Assembly: GCA_964571605.1 (NCBI GenBank)
Contig: CAZNCS010000014.1
Coordinates: 1-36,099, forward strand
DNA from: Leptospira_B sp964571605
Lineage (GTDB): Bacteria > Spirochaetota > Leptospiria > Leptospirales > Leptospiraceae
Direction: 5' to 3'
DNA length: 36,099 bases
The first letter of the stretch is position 1; each line of letters begins with the position of its first letter. Below the pieces are notes generated by a model. That model had not been told where the DNA came from. It did not search any database and was given only the letters and a program-made list of their open reading frames with translations. Shown piece by piece: positions 25,260 through 34,238 of this stretch. The translations under genes were made by a program, and so were the position numbers.

Positions 25260-28205
25260 TTAAAGTCTATACGTAGCTTGGAATGAATAACTCACGCCTG
25301 TTCTGTAAGACAGAAAGAGTTCTTTCTCATGAGTGAGCTCGTTTTTTTGGTAGATCCGATAACGGGTATCGAAAATGTTTTGGGCAGAAACTTTAAATTC
25401 CAAATGATCTCCACGTTTGGTCGTAAATACCACGTCTGTTAAACCTACAGCTCTCTCGTAAGCATCCGGCAAATAATTCGCACCCACTGCGTACAATCTA
25501 TCTCCGAAGTAATTGTAGTAAACTCCGATCATTTGCGTTTTCTTTTCATTTAAGAAGAAATCGAACTTGATATTGAATACAAACGGAGACTGACCCTGTA
25601 AAGGTCGAGATAGATTTGTAGGATTATAAGCTGCTGCTCTAGAAAGTGTATCCACTAAACCCGATTGGACCGCAATATATTGCTCCCAGGAGAGAACATC
25701 TACGCGGGATTTGATGAAGAACATATTCGTTTCGAATCGAACCCAACTCGCTAAATCTTTCCTAAAGTCAAATTCCACCCCTTTGATAACGGCTTGTTGT
25801 GCGTTGGCAAAAGTAAATTTTTGACTGATCCCTCCAGCTACCGGCTGGCCGATCATTTCGATCGGATCCGAGATTTGTTTCATAAATGCCCCGACTCCAA
25901 TATAATCCGTAGGATTCAGGTAATATTCATATCGTATATCGTAGTTATGGATATAAGATCTTTGCAAAGAAGAGTTTCCGAAAACCGTGTTCGCACCGTA
26001 ATATGGGGTAAAACCGAAAGGAGAAAGTTCCCTTAAGTCCGGACGAGTTAGAGTTTGGGTTGCAGCTACTCTTACTATTTGATCTTTTGCAACTTCCCAG
26101 TTTATGTTTAAAGATGGGAGACGATCTTTTGTTCTGAGTTCTCCCACCCCGTTATTGAACTGATCGCAAACATTACTTCGGATTAGTGCAATCCTCGCCA
26201 ATTCATTGTTTCCACCGCATCCATAATCTAAATTCAAGATGCTAGTGGTATTTCCTGTATAGTATGTTTTTACTTTTTGGTAGCTGTCCTCATAACGCAT
26301 TCCGAATAGAACCTTCAGTTTAGGTAGGATCGGTAAGTCCACTTGGGTATAGTATGCTTGTAATTTCTGAGTAGCCGTATATGCGTTCGATTGACCCGCC
26401 AATTGTAATGAAAATTGGTTCGTATTATCTAAGAAGGTGAGCGGATTGGAATACACTTCTCCGGGGATAGGGTAGTTTTCCAATCCTGTGGAAGTATTCG
26501 GCTTTTGGCCGTACCAATAGAAATTAAAATCTTTCTCTCGAGCAAGACTATAGGTTCCCATTTTAAACAAAGCCTTTAAACCGGACCATTGGTCGAAAGG
26601 GATTTCGTAATTCAATTTCAGAGTTCTAGAAGTATCTTTTGTATAAGAGAAGAAGCGAGAACCGTCGTTTGAATCTCCTAACCTTGTGAGTTCATATGGA
26701 TTGGGATTTCCAATCCCTTGTCTCCATACTTGTTGTTGCAGATTGGGTTGGTCTCTATCAGCTTGCGCATAATTTGCTCTCCAATCGAATTTATGAGCAC
26801 GATCCCCGAACCAATTTAATGCATGGTCCCCTCCCAAGGTATGGTGTTGGATTAAACTACTGGTATATTGAGTCGTTTGGGTTTTAAAATGTGCCAAGTT
26901 GATATAATCATTACCGTCGGATTGGCGAACCACACCTTCTCCTTGTTGGGTATATAATGATTTTAGGAAAACCTGCTGCCCTTTGGTAATTTCGTAAGCT
27001 AGGTTCATGTTATTTCCCCAGTTACGCTCTTCCGTATATAGATCCGCTTTTTGGTCTTGTAATTTATTTAAATTTGTTCCTGCCGTCATAAGCGGAATTG
27101 CAGCGGCACCTATGTAACGATTCGATTCTTCTTGTCTAAACCGATAGTTACGGTTATAAGTCGAACCGACCAAAATTCCGATTCGAGATGTAGCGCCTAT
27201 TTTAAACGTGTCTCCATAATTGATGGAAAAGTTTTTATCAAATGGCGCAGGACCTGAATTTGGAGTCCATTTTTGGTTGAATGTAGCTGTACTCGCTTGG
27301 ACTACTTGCGGATCGATTCCTCCGAAAATGGAACCAGGAATAACTGGAAGAGCATCTGGAACATTTCGAAGAGGGTTTTTTTGGTTATCATTGACCCCTC
27401 CCAGCATATTCCCTTGGTTCATATCCAAAAATTTATGACCTGTTGTATTATAGTTTCCACCGGCTCCGACGGAAACACTGAATAGTTTTTCTTCCGGATA
27501 TTCTTGGGTCTCAATTTTAACGAGTCCTCCCGAAAATTCTGCAGGAAGTTCCGGTATAAAAGTTTTAATAATTCGAATATTTTTTAGCACTCCGGAGGGA
27601 AAGATATCCAAGGCTACAACCCTCTTATCCGGCTCGGTAGATGGAACCAAGGTATCGTTCAATTCTGTATTGGAATAACGTTCCCCAAGTCCTCGAACGA
27701 AAACGAATTTACCACCTACTAAGGTAATTCCTGTAACTCTTCGGACGACTTCGCCCGCAGAAGAGTCAGGACTCTTCTTAATCGCTTCTTTGGAAATCCC
27801 GTCGGATACAGAAGATGATTTCTTTTGGACAGCGAGAAGGGCGGCCTCCGCGTCGTTTAAGGCTCTTCCTTTGACGTCCACAGTTTCCAAGGTTTGGAGT
27901 CCGAAGGTAACGTTAATCACTTGGGCTTTTCCGGGAGTGACAGTCACCGAACGTTTTTGAGGAGCGAAACCCATCATCTGGAATTCGACCTCATGAGCTC
28001 CCAAAGGAAGTTCCAGGTCGTAGGCTCCGTCAAAATCGGATTTGGCGAATTTTTTAATAGAACGAACGACTATGGTTGCTCCGAATACGGCCTCACCATT
28101 GTCTCCATCCACGATTTTTCCTCTTACTTTTCCGGTCGCCTGAGCGAGAACATCTTCCGAAAAAGTGAAGATCAATATAGCGATTGCAAAAATTTTTATT
28201 TTCAT
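25260..28205 (-). CDS. TonB-dependent outer-membrane receptor with carboxypeptidase-like N-terminal domain
   Basis: Active transporter of the outer membrane; substrate unknown. The 981-residue protein has a signal peptide probably cleaved after 'DVLA' (21), then a carboxypeptidase regulatory-like beta-sandwich (about 24-103: 'GKVRGKIVDGDNGEAVFGATI', 'SDFDGAYDLELPLGAHEVEF'), a TonB-box-like 'LETVDVK' (106-112), a plug domain (about 130-235: 'GEVVRRVTGITLVGGKFVFVRGLG', 'LPAEFSGGLVKIET') and a long beta-barrel ending 'YSFQATYRL'. The N-terminal domain and plug are of the kind seen in SusC-like and related receptors. It should be driven by the ExbBD-TonB set in this window or another set. It follows two lipoprotein genes on the same strand, with 33 bases to the nearer one. 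Confidence 0.92.
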   Translation of the reverse strand: MKIKIFAIAILIFTFSEDVLAQATGKVRGKIVDGDNGEAVFGATIVVRSIKKFAKSDFDGAYDLELPLGAHEVEFQMMGFAPQKRSVTVTPGKAQVINVTFGLQTLETVDVKGRALNDAEAALLAVQKKSSSVSDGISKEAIKKSPDSSAGEVVRRVTGITLVGGKFVFVRGLGERYSNTELNDTLVPSTEPDKRVVALDIFPSGVLKNIRIIKTFIPELPAEFSGGLVKIETQEYPEEKLFSVSVGAGGNYNTTGHKFLDMNQGNMLGGVNDNQKNPLRNVPDALPVIPGSIFGGIDPQVVQASTATFNQKWTPNSGPAPFDKNFSINYGDTFKIGATSRIGILVGSTYNRNYRFRQEESNRYIGAAAIPLMTAGTNLNKLQDQKADLYTEERNWGNNMNLAYEITKGQQVFLKSLYTQQGEGVVRQSDGNDYINLAHFKTQTTQYTSSLIQHHTLGGDHALNWFGDRAHKFDWRANYAQADRDQPNLQQQVWRQGIGNPNPYELTRLGDSNDGSRFFSYTKDTSRTLKLNYEIPFDQWSGLKALFKMGTYSLAREKDFNFYWYGQKPNTSTGLENYPIPGEVYSNPLTFLDNTNQFSLQLAGQSNAYTATQKLQAYYTQVDLPILPKLKVLFGMRYEDSYQKVKTYYTGNTTSILNLDYGCGGNNELARIALIRSNVCDQFNNGVGELRTKDRLPSLNINWEVAKDQIVRVAATQTLTRPDLRELSPFGFTPYYGANTVFGNSSLQRSYIHNYDIRYEYYLNPTDYIGVGAFMKQISDPIEMIGQPVAGGISQKFTFANAQQAVIKGVEFDFRKDLASWVRFETNMFFIKSRVDVLSWEQYIAVQSGLVDTLSRAAAYNPTNLSRPLQGQSPFVFNIKFDFFLNEKKTQMIGVYYNYFGDRLYAVGANYLPDAYERAVGLTDVVFTTKRGDHLEFKVSAQNIFDTRYRIYQKNELTHEKELFLSYRTGVSYSFQATYRL

Positions 28206-28238
28206 ACTTTCTATTCAGTTTCGATATTTTTTAGATAA

Positions 28239-28826
28239 TTAAGATCCAATTACGCAGACTTTGAATTTGCCTTGGTGTTCGACTACAAGTCTCACTTCCT
28301 CAAATTCAACCTTGTCTTTTCCAAAGCTAATAATCAAATTTCCAACCCTATGCCCTTTTAATGCTTTGAGCTGGCGATTTTCATATTTCCAGGTCAAGGT
28401 TTCGATTTTGAATTTTCGACCTTTATGTTTTTTGAATGCGTTTTGGATTTTTTCTAGGGCTATATATCTACGAAGTTCCGTGAATTTCCAGGCCTGTTCC
28501 AAGGGCATGGTCGTAGACAAGGTGTTTTCATCCAATGTGTTCGGAAGAAAAATATTGATGTATTCTTCCTTTGTAAAAATATATCTATCGGTTTGTCCGT
28601 TTTGAACTGCTTCTAAAAAGCGTTGAACGGCTTCTTCCTTCGTATCGCTAAGATCCGAAATTTCATACCGGTCTTTGATACGCGCTTGTAAGTAAGCCTT
28701 CGATTCTTCTATTTTTCGAAAATATTCAGGGTCGTCCCCTTTATATTCTTTTTTGCAATCGATTAGGATTGTAGTTATAATTAATGCAAATACGAACTGC
28801 ATGTAAGCATTCATTCTGCGATTCAT
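28239..28826 (-). CDS. small putative lipoprotein of unknown function
   Basis: 195 residues from the chosen start MNRRMNAYMQF. The frame is open 41 codons further upstream, but that part runs into the upstream terminator and is not a signal sequence, so the shorter form is preferred. The hydrophobic N-terminus ends 'TTILIDC' (Cys24); Asp before the Cys is unusual for a lipobox, so lipidation is uncertain. The rest is highly charged and soluble: 'EEAVQRFLEAVQNGQTDRYIFTKEEY' in the first half and 'ISFGKDKVEFEEVRLVVEHQGKFKVCVIGS' at the end, reminiscent of small Leptospira periplasmic proteins. The 33-base gap to the TonB-dependent receptor suggests co-transcription. No family recognised. Confidence 0.7.
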   Translation of the reverse strand: MNRRMNAYMQFVFALIITTILIDCKKEYKGDDPEYFRKIEESKAYLQARIKDRYEISDLSDTKEEAVQRFLEAVQNGQTDRYIFTKEEYINIFLPNTLDENTLSTTMPLEQAWKFTELRRYIALEKIQNAFKKHKGRKFKIETLTWKYENRQLKALKGHRVGNLIISFGKDKVEFEEVRLVVEHQGKFKVCVIGS

Positions 28827-28871
28827 TGTCGATGTTCCCGGAAATTTATTTTTATATATGTTCTTAATTAT

Positions 28872-28904
28872 AAAAAGGCCCCCTCGTAAGAGGAGGCCCT
28901 TTTT
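28872..28904 (-). terminator. intrinsic terminator after the upstream lipoprotein
   Basis: On the minus strand AAAAAGGGCCTCCTC pairs, with one bulge, with GAGGGGGCCTTTTT and ends in a T-run. It lies about 20 bases after the upstream stop codon and before the small lipoprotein, so it may attenuate read-through from the abundant-type lipoprotein to the receptor. Confidence 0.8.
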
Positions 28905-28924
28905 GAGAAAATTTTGTTTTTGGA

Positions 28925-30913
28925 TTAACGAGCTCTCCAAACGGCCCAATTGGCATACCAGCTATTGCCTCCGGTTGGAGTCACTACTGTGGTTCCATCA
29001 AAATCGGTCAGAGTGGTTCCGGTTTCCGGCGCCCCTCCCCAAGTGGTGAAACCTGCTGCATTTGTTTTCAGATCAGGTTTGAAACCTAAGAAACCGCAAT
29101 TACTTTGCGTAGTGCTAATTGATGCTACAGGATCTGCGGCCAAAGCAGTGTTTCTGTTTGTGACCGTGCAAGTTTGCACTTGATCCGGATTGGTATCACT
29201 TACTAACCCGTCGATAAGAGAAGTGGAATCTCCGAAACCGCTACCGGAACCGTTGCTTGTTGCAGCGTTTTCGCATTTAACGATTTGTTTGAATTTGTAG
29301 GCTATCCCGTGTAAGAATAGTCCCTTCAAACCTTCTCTATGACGTTCCGCGTAACTTTGCGATTCGTTTACACCGAGTAAGGTGTACTGGTCTACGAATG
29401 GATTGGAAGGTTCATCCCCTGGAGTTGCGCTAGGAGTTTTAGTAGATCCGTCTACTCCGTCCATTTCCATGGCTCCCGGATCAGTAGAAGGACTTCCACC
29501 ACAGGATTTAGGATATTTCACCGCGACAATATATTTTAGAGCTCCAGAGAACCCTTCATCCATATCGAAGTCGTCATCCATTGTTCCTGTACCAAGTAGG
29601 AATTTTCCTTTGAAAGTACGTTCTGTGGCTCCACCAGTTCCGGTTAGGTTCGGAGAGGCTACTGTGCCAACGTCTGGCGCATTTGCTCCTCTTCCGCCTC
29701 CCCACCATTCGTAGGAATCATCGAGTCCTCTATGGGCTTGCACAAAATTGAAGTTTCCACCGTTAATTGCATACATGGAGTAAGAGTTCAACTCGTCTCC
29801 AGGGTTCACTTCCGTTCCCGCAAACTCTACAATGGTATAATTGAGAGTGATCGAGCTAGAACCGGAAGAAAGCGGATAGGCTTGAGGAGAAGTTCCTTCT
29901 GTCAATCCTGCTGCAGTGCGAGTATTATTACCGCTTCCAATAAAGATCAGACCACCCCAGTCTCCTGGGAATCTAGACCCTCTTGCTTGTGCGGATGTAA
30001 AACATACTGGGTTAGCCGCAGTCCCGTTCGTTACCAAATTGGCTCCGATAAAGAACATGGAAGAACCTCTTTCTCCGTAGATCACTGCGCCGGCTGGAAC
30101 TGTGATTGTCGCTCCACCCGTAACATTTACGGTTCCACGCAATAAGGTAAAAGCGCCTAATGATCTACTTGAAGTAATATTTCCGGAAATAATTTCCGGA
30201 TTACCGATAGAGTCACATTTGTTCTCACCTACGGTTGCGTTCGGGTTAGAATAAATTCCTTTTACCGCAGTGATTAACGTGATATCGGAAGCTAATGTAG
30301 TACCATCGAAAGTTCCCGTAATTACTAATCCTGCGCTGGAAGAAGCAACATCCGGGTCTACAATTCCTGTTTCGTTAGAAAAAGTAATTTGGCTTATGCT
30401 TGTTGGATCCGCACTGTCAATCGTTACATCCATGTCGAATGTTCCAACTAATTCGGTATAATTAGTAGTACCGTCGCATGGATTCGTGCTTGACGAGTTA
30501 CAAGTGATTGTATCAGGAACCGAAAAGATTTCTCCTTTTAGGGTCGCACTCGAGTCATTGATTCGAGTTGTGATGTTGAAATCAGCGGCATCGTTATTAC
30601 CACCTGCGCTTGCGCATGCAACCGTGAAGTCCGCTCCTCCGGAAGTAATGGAAGAAGAAGAAAGTTTCACGTATAAGGGTTTTGCAAAAGTTCCAAAATT
30701 CGCAGGAAATTGTCCTGCACAGTTTGCTTTTGCAAAGGCCCCAGCTTGGGTAAGTTTTCCGTTGATGATGACAGTCGCTTCGTAGGAACTTCCCCCGAGT
30801 CCTGCCAGCGCAAGAGCTGCATTGGATCCGCCGCCCCCGCCACAACCAGCAAGTGCTGTAGCAACTGCGAGAGCGCTAACCACCTTCCAGGTTTTTTTAT
30901 TTATGAGTTTCAT
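28925..30913 (-). CDS. secreted lipoprotein, probable partner of the TonB-dependent receptor
   Basis: 662 residues. A classical lipobox 'LAGC' (Cys24) is followed by five Gly. The second half has a pattern known from large secreted proteins encoded beside TonB-dependent receptors: 'GATITVPAGAVIYGERGSSM', 'TAANPVCFTSA', 'PGDWGGLIFIG', 'VEFAGTEVNPGDELNSYSMY', 'HRGLDDSYEWWGG' and 'DDDFDMDEGFSG'. A right-handed beta-helix or similar repeat fold is likely. The N-terminal ~230 residues are Ser/Thr-rich beta domains. AGGAG lies about 13 bases before the start codon. It is followed by a strong terminator, then the small lipoprotein and the receptor on the same strand, which suggests a surface partner that captures substrate or caps the receptor. 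That role is inferred. Confidence 0.78.
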   Translation of the reverse strand: MKLINKKTWKVVSALAVATALAGCGGGGGSNAALALAGLGGSSYEATVIINGKLTQAGAFAKANCAGQFPANFGTFAKPLYVKLSSSSITSGGADFTVACASAGGNNDAADFNITTRINDSSATLKGEIFSVPDTITCNSSSTNPCDGTTNYTELVGTFDMDVTIDSADPTSISQITFSNETGIVDPDVASSSAGLVITGTFDGTTLASDITLITAVKGIYSNPNATVGENKCDSIGNPEIISGNITSSRSLGAFTLLRGTVNVTGGATITVPAGAVIYGERGSSMFFIGANLVTNGTAANPVCFTSAQARGSRFPGDWGGLIFIGSGNNTRTAAGLTEGTSPQAYPLSSGSSSITLNYTIVEFAGTEVNPGDELNSYSMYAINGGNFNFVQAHRGLDDSYEWWGGGRGANAPDVGTVASPNLTGTGGATERTFKGKFLLGTGTMDDDFDMDEGFSGALKYIVAVKYPKSCGGSPSTDPGAMEMDGVDGSTKTPSATPGDEPSNPFVDQYTLLGVNESQSYAERHREGLKGLFLHGIAYKFKQIVKCENAATSNGSGSGFGDSTSLIDGLVSDTNPDQVQTCTVTNRNTALAADPVASISTTQSNCGFLGFKPDLKTNAAGFTTWGGAPETGTTLTDFDGTTVVTPTGGNSWYANWAVWRAR

Positions 30914-31028
30914 GGATCGAATTTCTCCTATTCATTCTGAAAGAGGCCGTATTCTGATCCGACCTCGAGTATTATGTTAGATAAAAACGGTTACGACTTT
31001 ATGACGTACCTGTTAAGGTTTTGGATCT

Positions 31029-31340
31029 TTAGGGTAAAAGTAGTATCAATAGAAAAATGCTGCCAAAAATTCCGTAATCGGTGTATCTTTCTTTGTTCGA
31101 GTAAGCTTCTTGCTCTTTTTGTTTCCACTCGACCGGTTTAGCTTCTACCGTAACTATCGTTCTGTCGAAACCGCGTCTGGAACCGTCTTCGAACTCTACA
31201 ATCACACCTTGTTCCGATTGGGTTGTTTTTACGTTTTCTATGACTTCTTTCGTTTTGGTATTGGTGACCGTATCCGCAGATAAGGTTCCAACAAATATTA
31301 AGAATATTGCAACAAATGTAATAATGTTTCGCGTAACCAT
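31029..31340 (-). CDS. small exported protein of a Leptospira-type family
   Basis: 103 residues. Signal peptide 'NIITFVAIFLIFVGTLSAD' with likely cleavage after 'LSA', a charged beta-rich middle ('TKTKEVIENVKTTQSEQGVIVEFEDGSRRGFDRTIVTVEAKPVEWK') of the pattern 'ENVKT..-G..V.F.DG....-..V......PV.W', and a C-terminal hydrophobic end 'IFGSIFLLILLLP' that could be a tail anchor. I recall similar short exported proteins in Leptospira genomes but know no function. GGAAG lies 9 bases before the start codon. It stands alone between the lipoprotein and the GGDEF-EAL gene. Confidence 0.7.
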   Translation of the reverse strand: MVTRNIITFVAIFLIFVGTLSADTVTNTKTKEVIENVKTTQSEQGVIVEFEDGSRRGFDRTIVTVEAKPVEWKQKEQEAYSNKERYTDYGIFGSIFLLILLLP

Positions 31341-31723
31341 AATGTAATACTTCCGTTTGGTTCTTCTCTTCTTTTGAGAAAGATCCTTCGGTATGCAATT
31401 CCATTTGGTCTCGAACTGTTACAAACAGGTTAAATGTAATAATGTGAGGGAACTAATGTCTGCTGAGGGGGAAAAATTTTCACGTAGAGCTACAGGGCAG
31501 AGAAGGTGTCACGCAAAGGCGCTAAGGTGCAGAGAGTATAATAGTGTAATGAAAAAAGGAATCGGTTCCCGAGGATTGTATTGTCCGGTGCCTGTCGAAG
31601 GATGATTCGAATGAAGTGAGAATGGGGGACCTTGTAAAAGAAAAATGAACCGTTTAAAGTCCTCTCGATAAACGTTTCGCGCACTCGAGGACCGATTCAA
31701 TCCCTCTTTCAAAATGAAAAGGC
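31341..31723. other. intergenic region with dispersed repeat copies
   Basis: No gene supported; several short open frames overlap repeats. Contains a full copy of the CACGCAGAGGCGCTAAGG-type repeat (31510-31536), a degenerate copy just before it (31481-31506), and a segment 'GGTTCCCGAGGATTGTATTG' with a related sequence near 33858-33905. Confidence 0.5.
31510..31536 (+). repeat. dispersed intergenic repeat, copy 1
   Basis: CACGCAAAGGCGCTAAGG followed by TGCAGAGAG. It matches the same element at 33717-33742 and, inverted, at 33971-33996. A weaker tandem copy starts at 31481. Confidence 0.7.
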
Positions 31724-33412
31724 CTATTTTTGCATAAATGCTGCTAATTCTTCCAAGGGGACGGGCCGGCTATAATAAAATCCTTGGGCTTCGTCGCAGC
31801 CTAGATCTTTGATTTTACGCAATTGTTCTTCGGTTTCGACACCTTCTGCAGTGATTCTAAGGCCTAAACTTTTACCCAATGCGATGATTGTTTTAGAAAT
31901 CGCCAAAGAACTGGAATCCGTGAGGATTTTACGCACAAAGGACTGGTCGACTTTAAGAGTTCTAAGCGGGATTTTACTCAAATAAGAAAGGCTAGAATAA
32001 CCAGTGCCAAAATCGTCCAACGCCATTGCAATTCCCCAGGAATGTAATTCTCCTAGAATTTCCAAAGCAGAATGAATATTTGTGATGAGGCTGGACTCTG
32101 TGATCTCCAGTTCCAGATCGGAAACTTCCAAATCGTTAGTCTCTATAGAATACAAAATCTTTTTTACGATGTCCGAATCTTCCAATTGTTTGGCGGAAAG
32201 ATTTACGGAAAAACGAATGGGCTCGCGTCCTTTCTTCTTCCATTCTCCCAAATCTTCCATAGATTTGTTTAAAACCCATTCTCCCATTTCCCCGATAAAT
32301 CCGCTTTCTTCTGCGATTGGAATAAAGATGGTTGGAGAAATAATACCGAGTTCGGGATGATTCCATCGAAGAAGAGCTTCCGCAGAAACTGTTTTGCCGG
32401 ATTGTAATTCGATTCTGGGCTGGTATTGTAAAAAGAGTTGGTTTTTTAAAATCGCCAAACGTAAATCTTTTTCCAAAAGATATTTTTCCTTCATCCTTTC
32501 TTTCCATTCGGAAGAGTACGTTTGAATTTTCGAGGTGCCTGCTTGTTTGGCTTGGTTTAAAGCGGTTTCCGATTTCCAAAGAAGTTGGTCGGAAGATTTT
32601 CCATCGAATGGAAAGATAGAGATTCCGATTCTTACTTCGGAGGAAATCGTTTGGTCCACTACAAAGAGTTGAGAAGAAGCGGTTGTTTGAATTTTCTCCG
32701 CCCATTTTTCGGAATCACCTTCCGCAACTTGAGAAGAAGAAGGTACTGGATAAAGAGAAAACTCTCCGTCTCCGGTTCTTGCTAAAATCGTTTCCGGTCC
32801 TATGATTGTTTCTAATTTTTGGGCGAGTGCACGCAGATACAGATCCCCCATATGCAAACCGTAATTGGATCGAATCTGTTTTAAGTGGGTTACTTCAAGA
32901 GAAAGAATCGGAAAACTGAGAACATCTTCTTTGAGCGCGAGTTCTGAAAGAGAAGTATTTAATTTTTCCAGAAAAAGTTCCCGGTTCGGAAGTCCGGACA
33001 ATCCGTCGTAGTTCGCCATATGATGAATAAGTTCATCCAATTTACGAACTGCAGTGACTGTATCCGCCATTAAGGAACCCGCTTCGTCTTTAAATTCAAT
33101 CGGAAGATTGGGAAGTTCCTTTTCTGTCAGGTATCGATTCAATGATCTAGAGGTCAGGACGACTGGAACTAAAAGTTTATGTAAAGCGAGTAGGGTGGCT
33201 AATGTTCCGATCAAAGTAGCTAATAAGACGATTCCTAAAATTCGTATCGCTGTTTCGATATCTTGCGTAGTGGATATTACAAAAAATAAAAGTAAAACGA
33301 TTAAAGGAACATGAGTCCCTAAGAAGGCGACCATCATAATTTTGCTAGAATATGTTCTTAGAAGTCGGATTCGACTTAAATACGAATAGAAACTTAGTCC
33401 GCTAAGGTTCAT
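31724..33412 (-). CDS. membrane GGDEF-EAL protein, probable c-di-GMP phosphodiesterase
   Basis: Cyclic di-GMP turnover protein of the inner membrane. I place the start at the sixth codon of the longest frame (which begins at 33427), because GAGG lies 5 bases before it and nothing precedes the first ATG. Numbers use the longest frame (567). Two membrane helices (about 32-51 and 64-84) and a HAMP-like linker precede the GGDEF domain (about 138-305), whose signature reads 'RTGDGEF' (217-223) instead of 'RxGGDEF', so cyclase activity is unlikely. The EAL domain (about 316-567) keeps all catalytic residues: Glu350 of 'EALLRW', Asn409, Glu441 of 'ELEITES', Asp471-Asp472 of 'DDFGTG', Lys492, Glu528 of 'AEGVET' and Gln548. 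It should hydrolyse c-di-GMP, with the GGDEF part perhaps sensing GTP. Confidence 0.92.
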   Translation of the reverse strand: MNLSGLSFYSYLSRIRLLRTYSSKIMMVAFLGTHVPLIVLLLFFVISTTQDIETAIRILGIVLLATLIGTLATLLALHKLLVPVVLTSRSLNRYLTEKELPNLPIEFKDEAGSLMADTVTAVRKLDELIHHMANYDGLSGLPNRELFLEKLNTSLSELALKEDVLSFPILSLEVTHLKQIRSNYGLHMGDLYLRALAQKLETIIGPETILARTGDGEFSLYPVPSSSQVAEGDSEKWAEKIQTTASSQLFVVDQTISSEVRIGISIFPFDGKSSDQLLWKSETALNQAKQAGTSKIQTYSSEWKERMKEKYLLEKDLRLAILKNQLFLQYQPRIELQSGKTVSAEALLRWNHPELGIISPTIFIPIAEESGFIGEMGEWVLNKSMEDLGEWKKKGREPIRFSVNLSAKQLEDSDIVKKILYSIETNDLEVSDLELEITESSLITNIHSALEILGELHSWGIAMALDDFGTGYSSLSYLSKIPLRTLKVDQSFVRKILTDSSSLAISKTIIALGKSLGLRITAEGVETEEQLRKIKDLGCDEAQGFYYSRPVPLEELAAFMQK

Positions 33413-33716
33413 CAAGACCTCACTCATAGAAATGGAACGTTATGCGATTTTCGCGTGGTTGTTTGGGGGGTCTTTCGGCTTGTTGAATGGAAGCTAACTT
33501 TTCTGCTTATTTACCATGTTTTTTAAAAGGGGTCCGCTCACAAGAATAAAAATCTTTTGCGCTAGCCCGAACGGTTTAGTATAAAAGTTATTCTTTCCAA
33601 AAGACAAAGAGCGAAAATTTATAAGCAGGGGTTTCTCACACAAAGAGAAGGTAGTTTTATAATTAGTATCTCCCTCTCCTCTATAGGTTTAACTCTAAAT
33701 GATGATTTTAAATTTT

Positions 33717-33742
33717 CACGCAGAGGCGCAGAGACGCTAAGG
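33717..33742 (+). repeat. dispersed intergenic repeat, copy 2
   Basis: CACGCAGAGGCGCAGAGACG then CTAAGG; compared with the other copies the CTAAGG and CAGAGA blocks are swapped. Faces copy 3 in inverted orientation. Confidence 0.7.
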
Positions 33743-33970
33743 TTTGTTCATAGGAATGATATTGATTCTCGGGTGCGCGAAGTGTGTATCGAGGAAGCTT
33801 ATTAAAGAAAATTTTTCTACAAAGACTTTGGATAAAGATTTTTACTTAGTTTGGGTCTCTCGATACAATCTTCACTTCGTTCAGATCACTCGAGAACCAA
33901 TTTCATCCATCTTCCAAAACTTTGTTAACGGTCGCTAATTCTCTTGGGGCTAGTCCTTTCCGATCTAAAT

Positions 33971-33996
33971 TCTCTGCGCCTTAGCGCCTCTGCGTG
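33971..33996 (-). repeat. dispersed intergenic repeat, copy 3 (inverted)
   Basis: Read on the minus strand: CACGCAGAGGCGCTAAGG followed by CGCAGAGA. Closest to the apparent consensus. Confidence 0.7.
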
Positions 33997-34140
33997 CCCC
34001 GAAGCTAATTCTCTTTGTTTTTGTCTTCGCCAAAAAACCTCAGCAACTTTGCGCCACTACCCCCCAAAACCCCGAGAATCGCCGATTATTCTCATTACAG
34101 AACGATTGTTATAAAAAATCTCCCTTTTAGATTTTTTTTC

Positions 34141-34168
34141 TTGCCTGATTTCCGGTTTGAGTTATAAT
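34141..34168 (+). promoter_or_regulatory. candidate promoter of alkB
   Basis: TTGCCT (34141-34146), a 16-base spacer and a perfect TATAAT (34163-34168), about 70 bases before the alkB start codon. Good sigma-70-like pattern. Confidence 0.6.
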
Positions 34169-34238
34169 ACCAAACGTTCGAAATAAATTAGAAATAAGGA
34201 GTTCTTCTCCTAAAAAGGCAGAAGGAAAGGGAGAGTAG

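Larger units (their letters stand above)
33428..34238. other. long intergenic region with inverted repeat copies and the alkB promoter
   Basis: No gene supported: a 64-codon frame at 33744-33938 is made partly of repeat DNA. Holds two inverted copies of the dispersed repeat about 230 bases apart, a doubled 'GCTAATTCTCTT', a weak AT-rich hairpin AAAAAATCT/AGATTTTTT at 34113-34137, and the alkB promoter. Confidence 0.5.

Noticed and set aside
28827..28949. N-terminal extension of the small lipoprotein frame
   Set aside because: It overlaps the upstream intrinsic terminator and lacks a signal sequence; the Met at 28826 gives a proper hydrophobic N-terminus.
33744..33938. 64-codon plus-strand frame
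   Set aside because: Built partly from dispersed repeat DNA and spacer; no ribosome site or recognisable sequence.
34113..34137. AAAAAATCT/AGATTTTTT hairpin as a terminator
   Set aside because: Almost pure A/T stem with no gene upstream on that strand; too weak to call.
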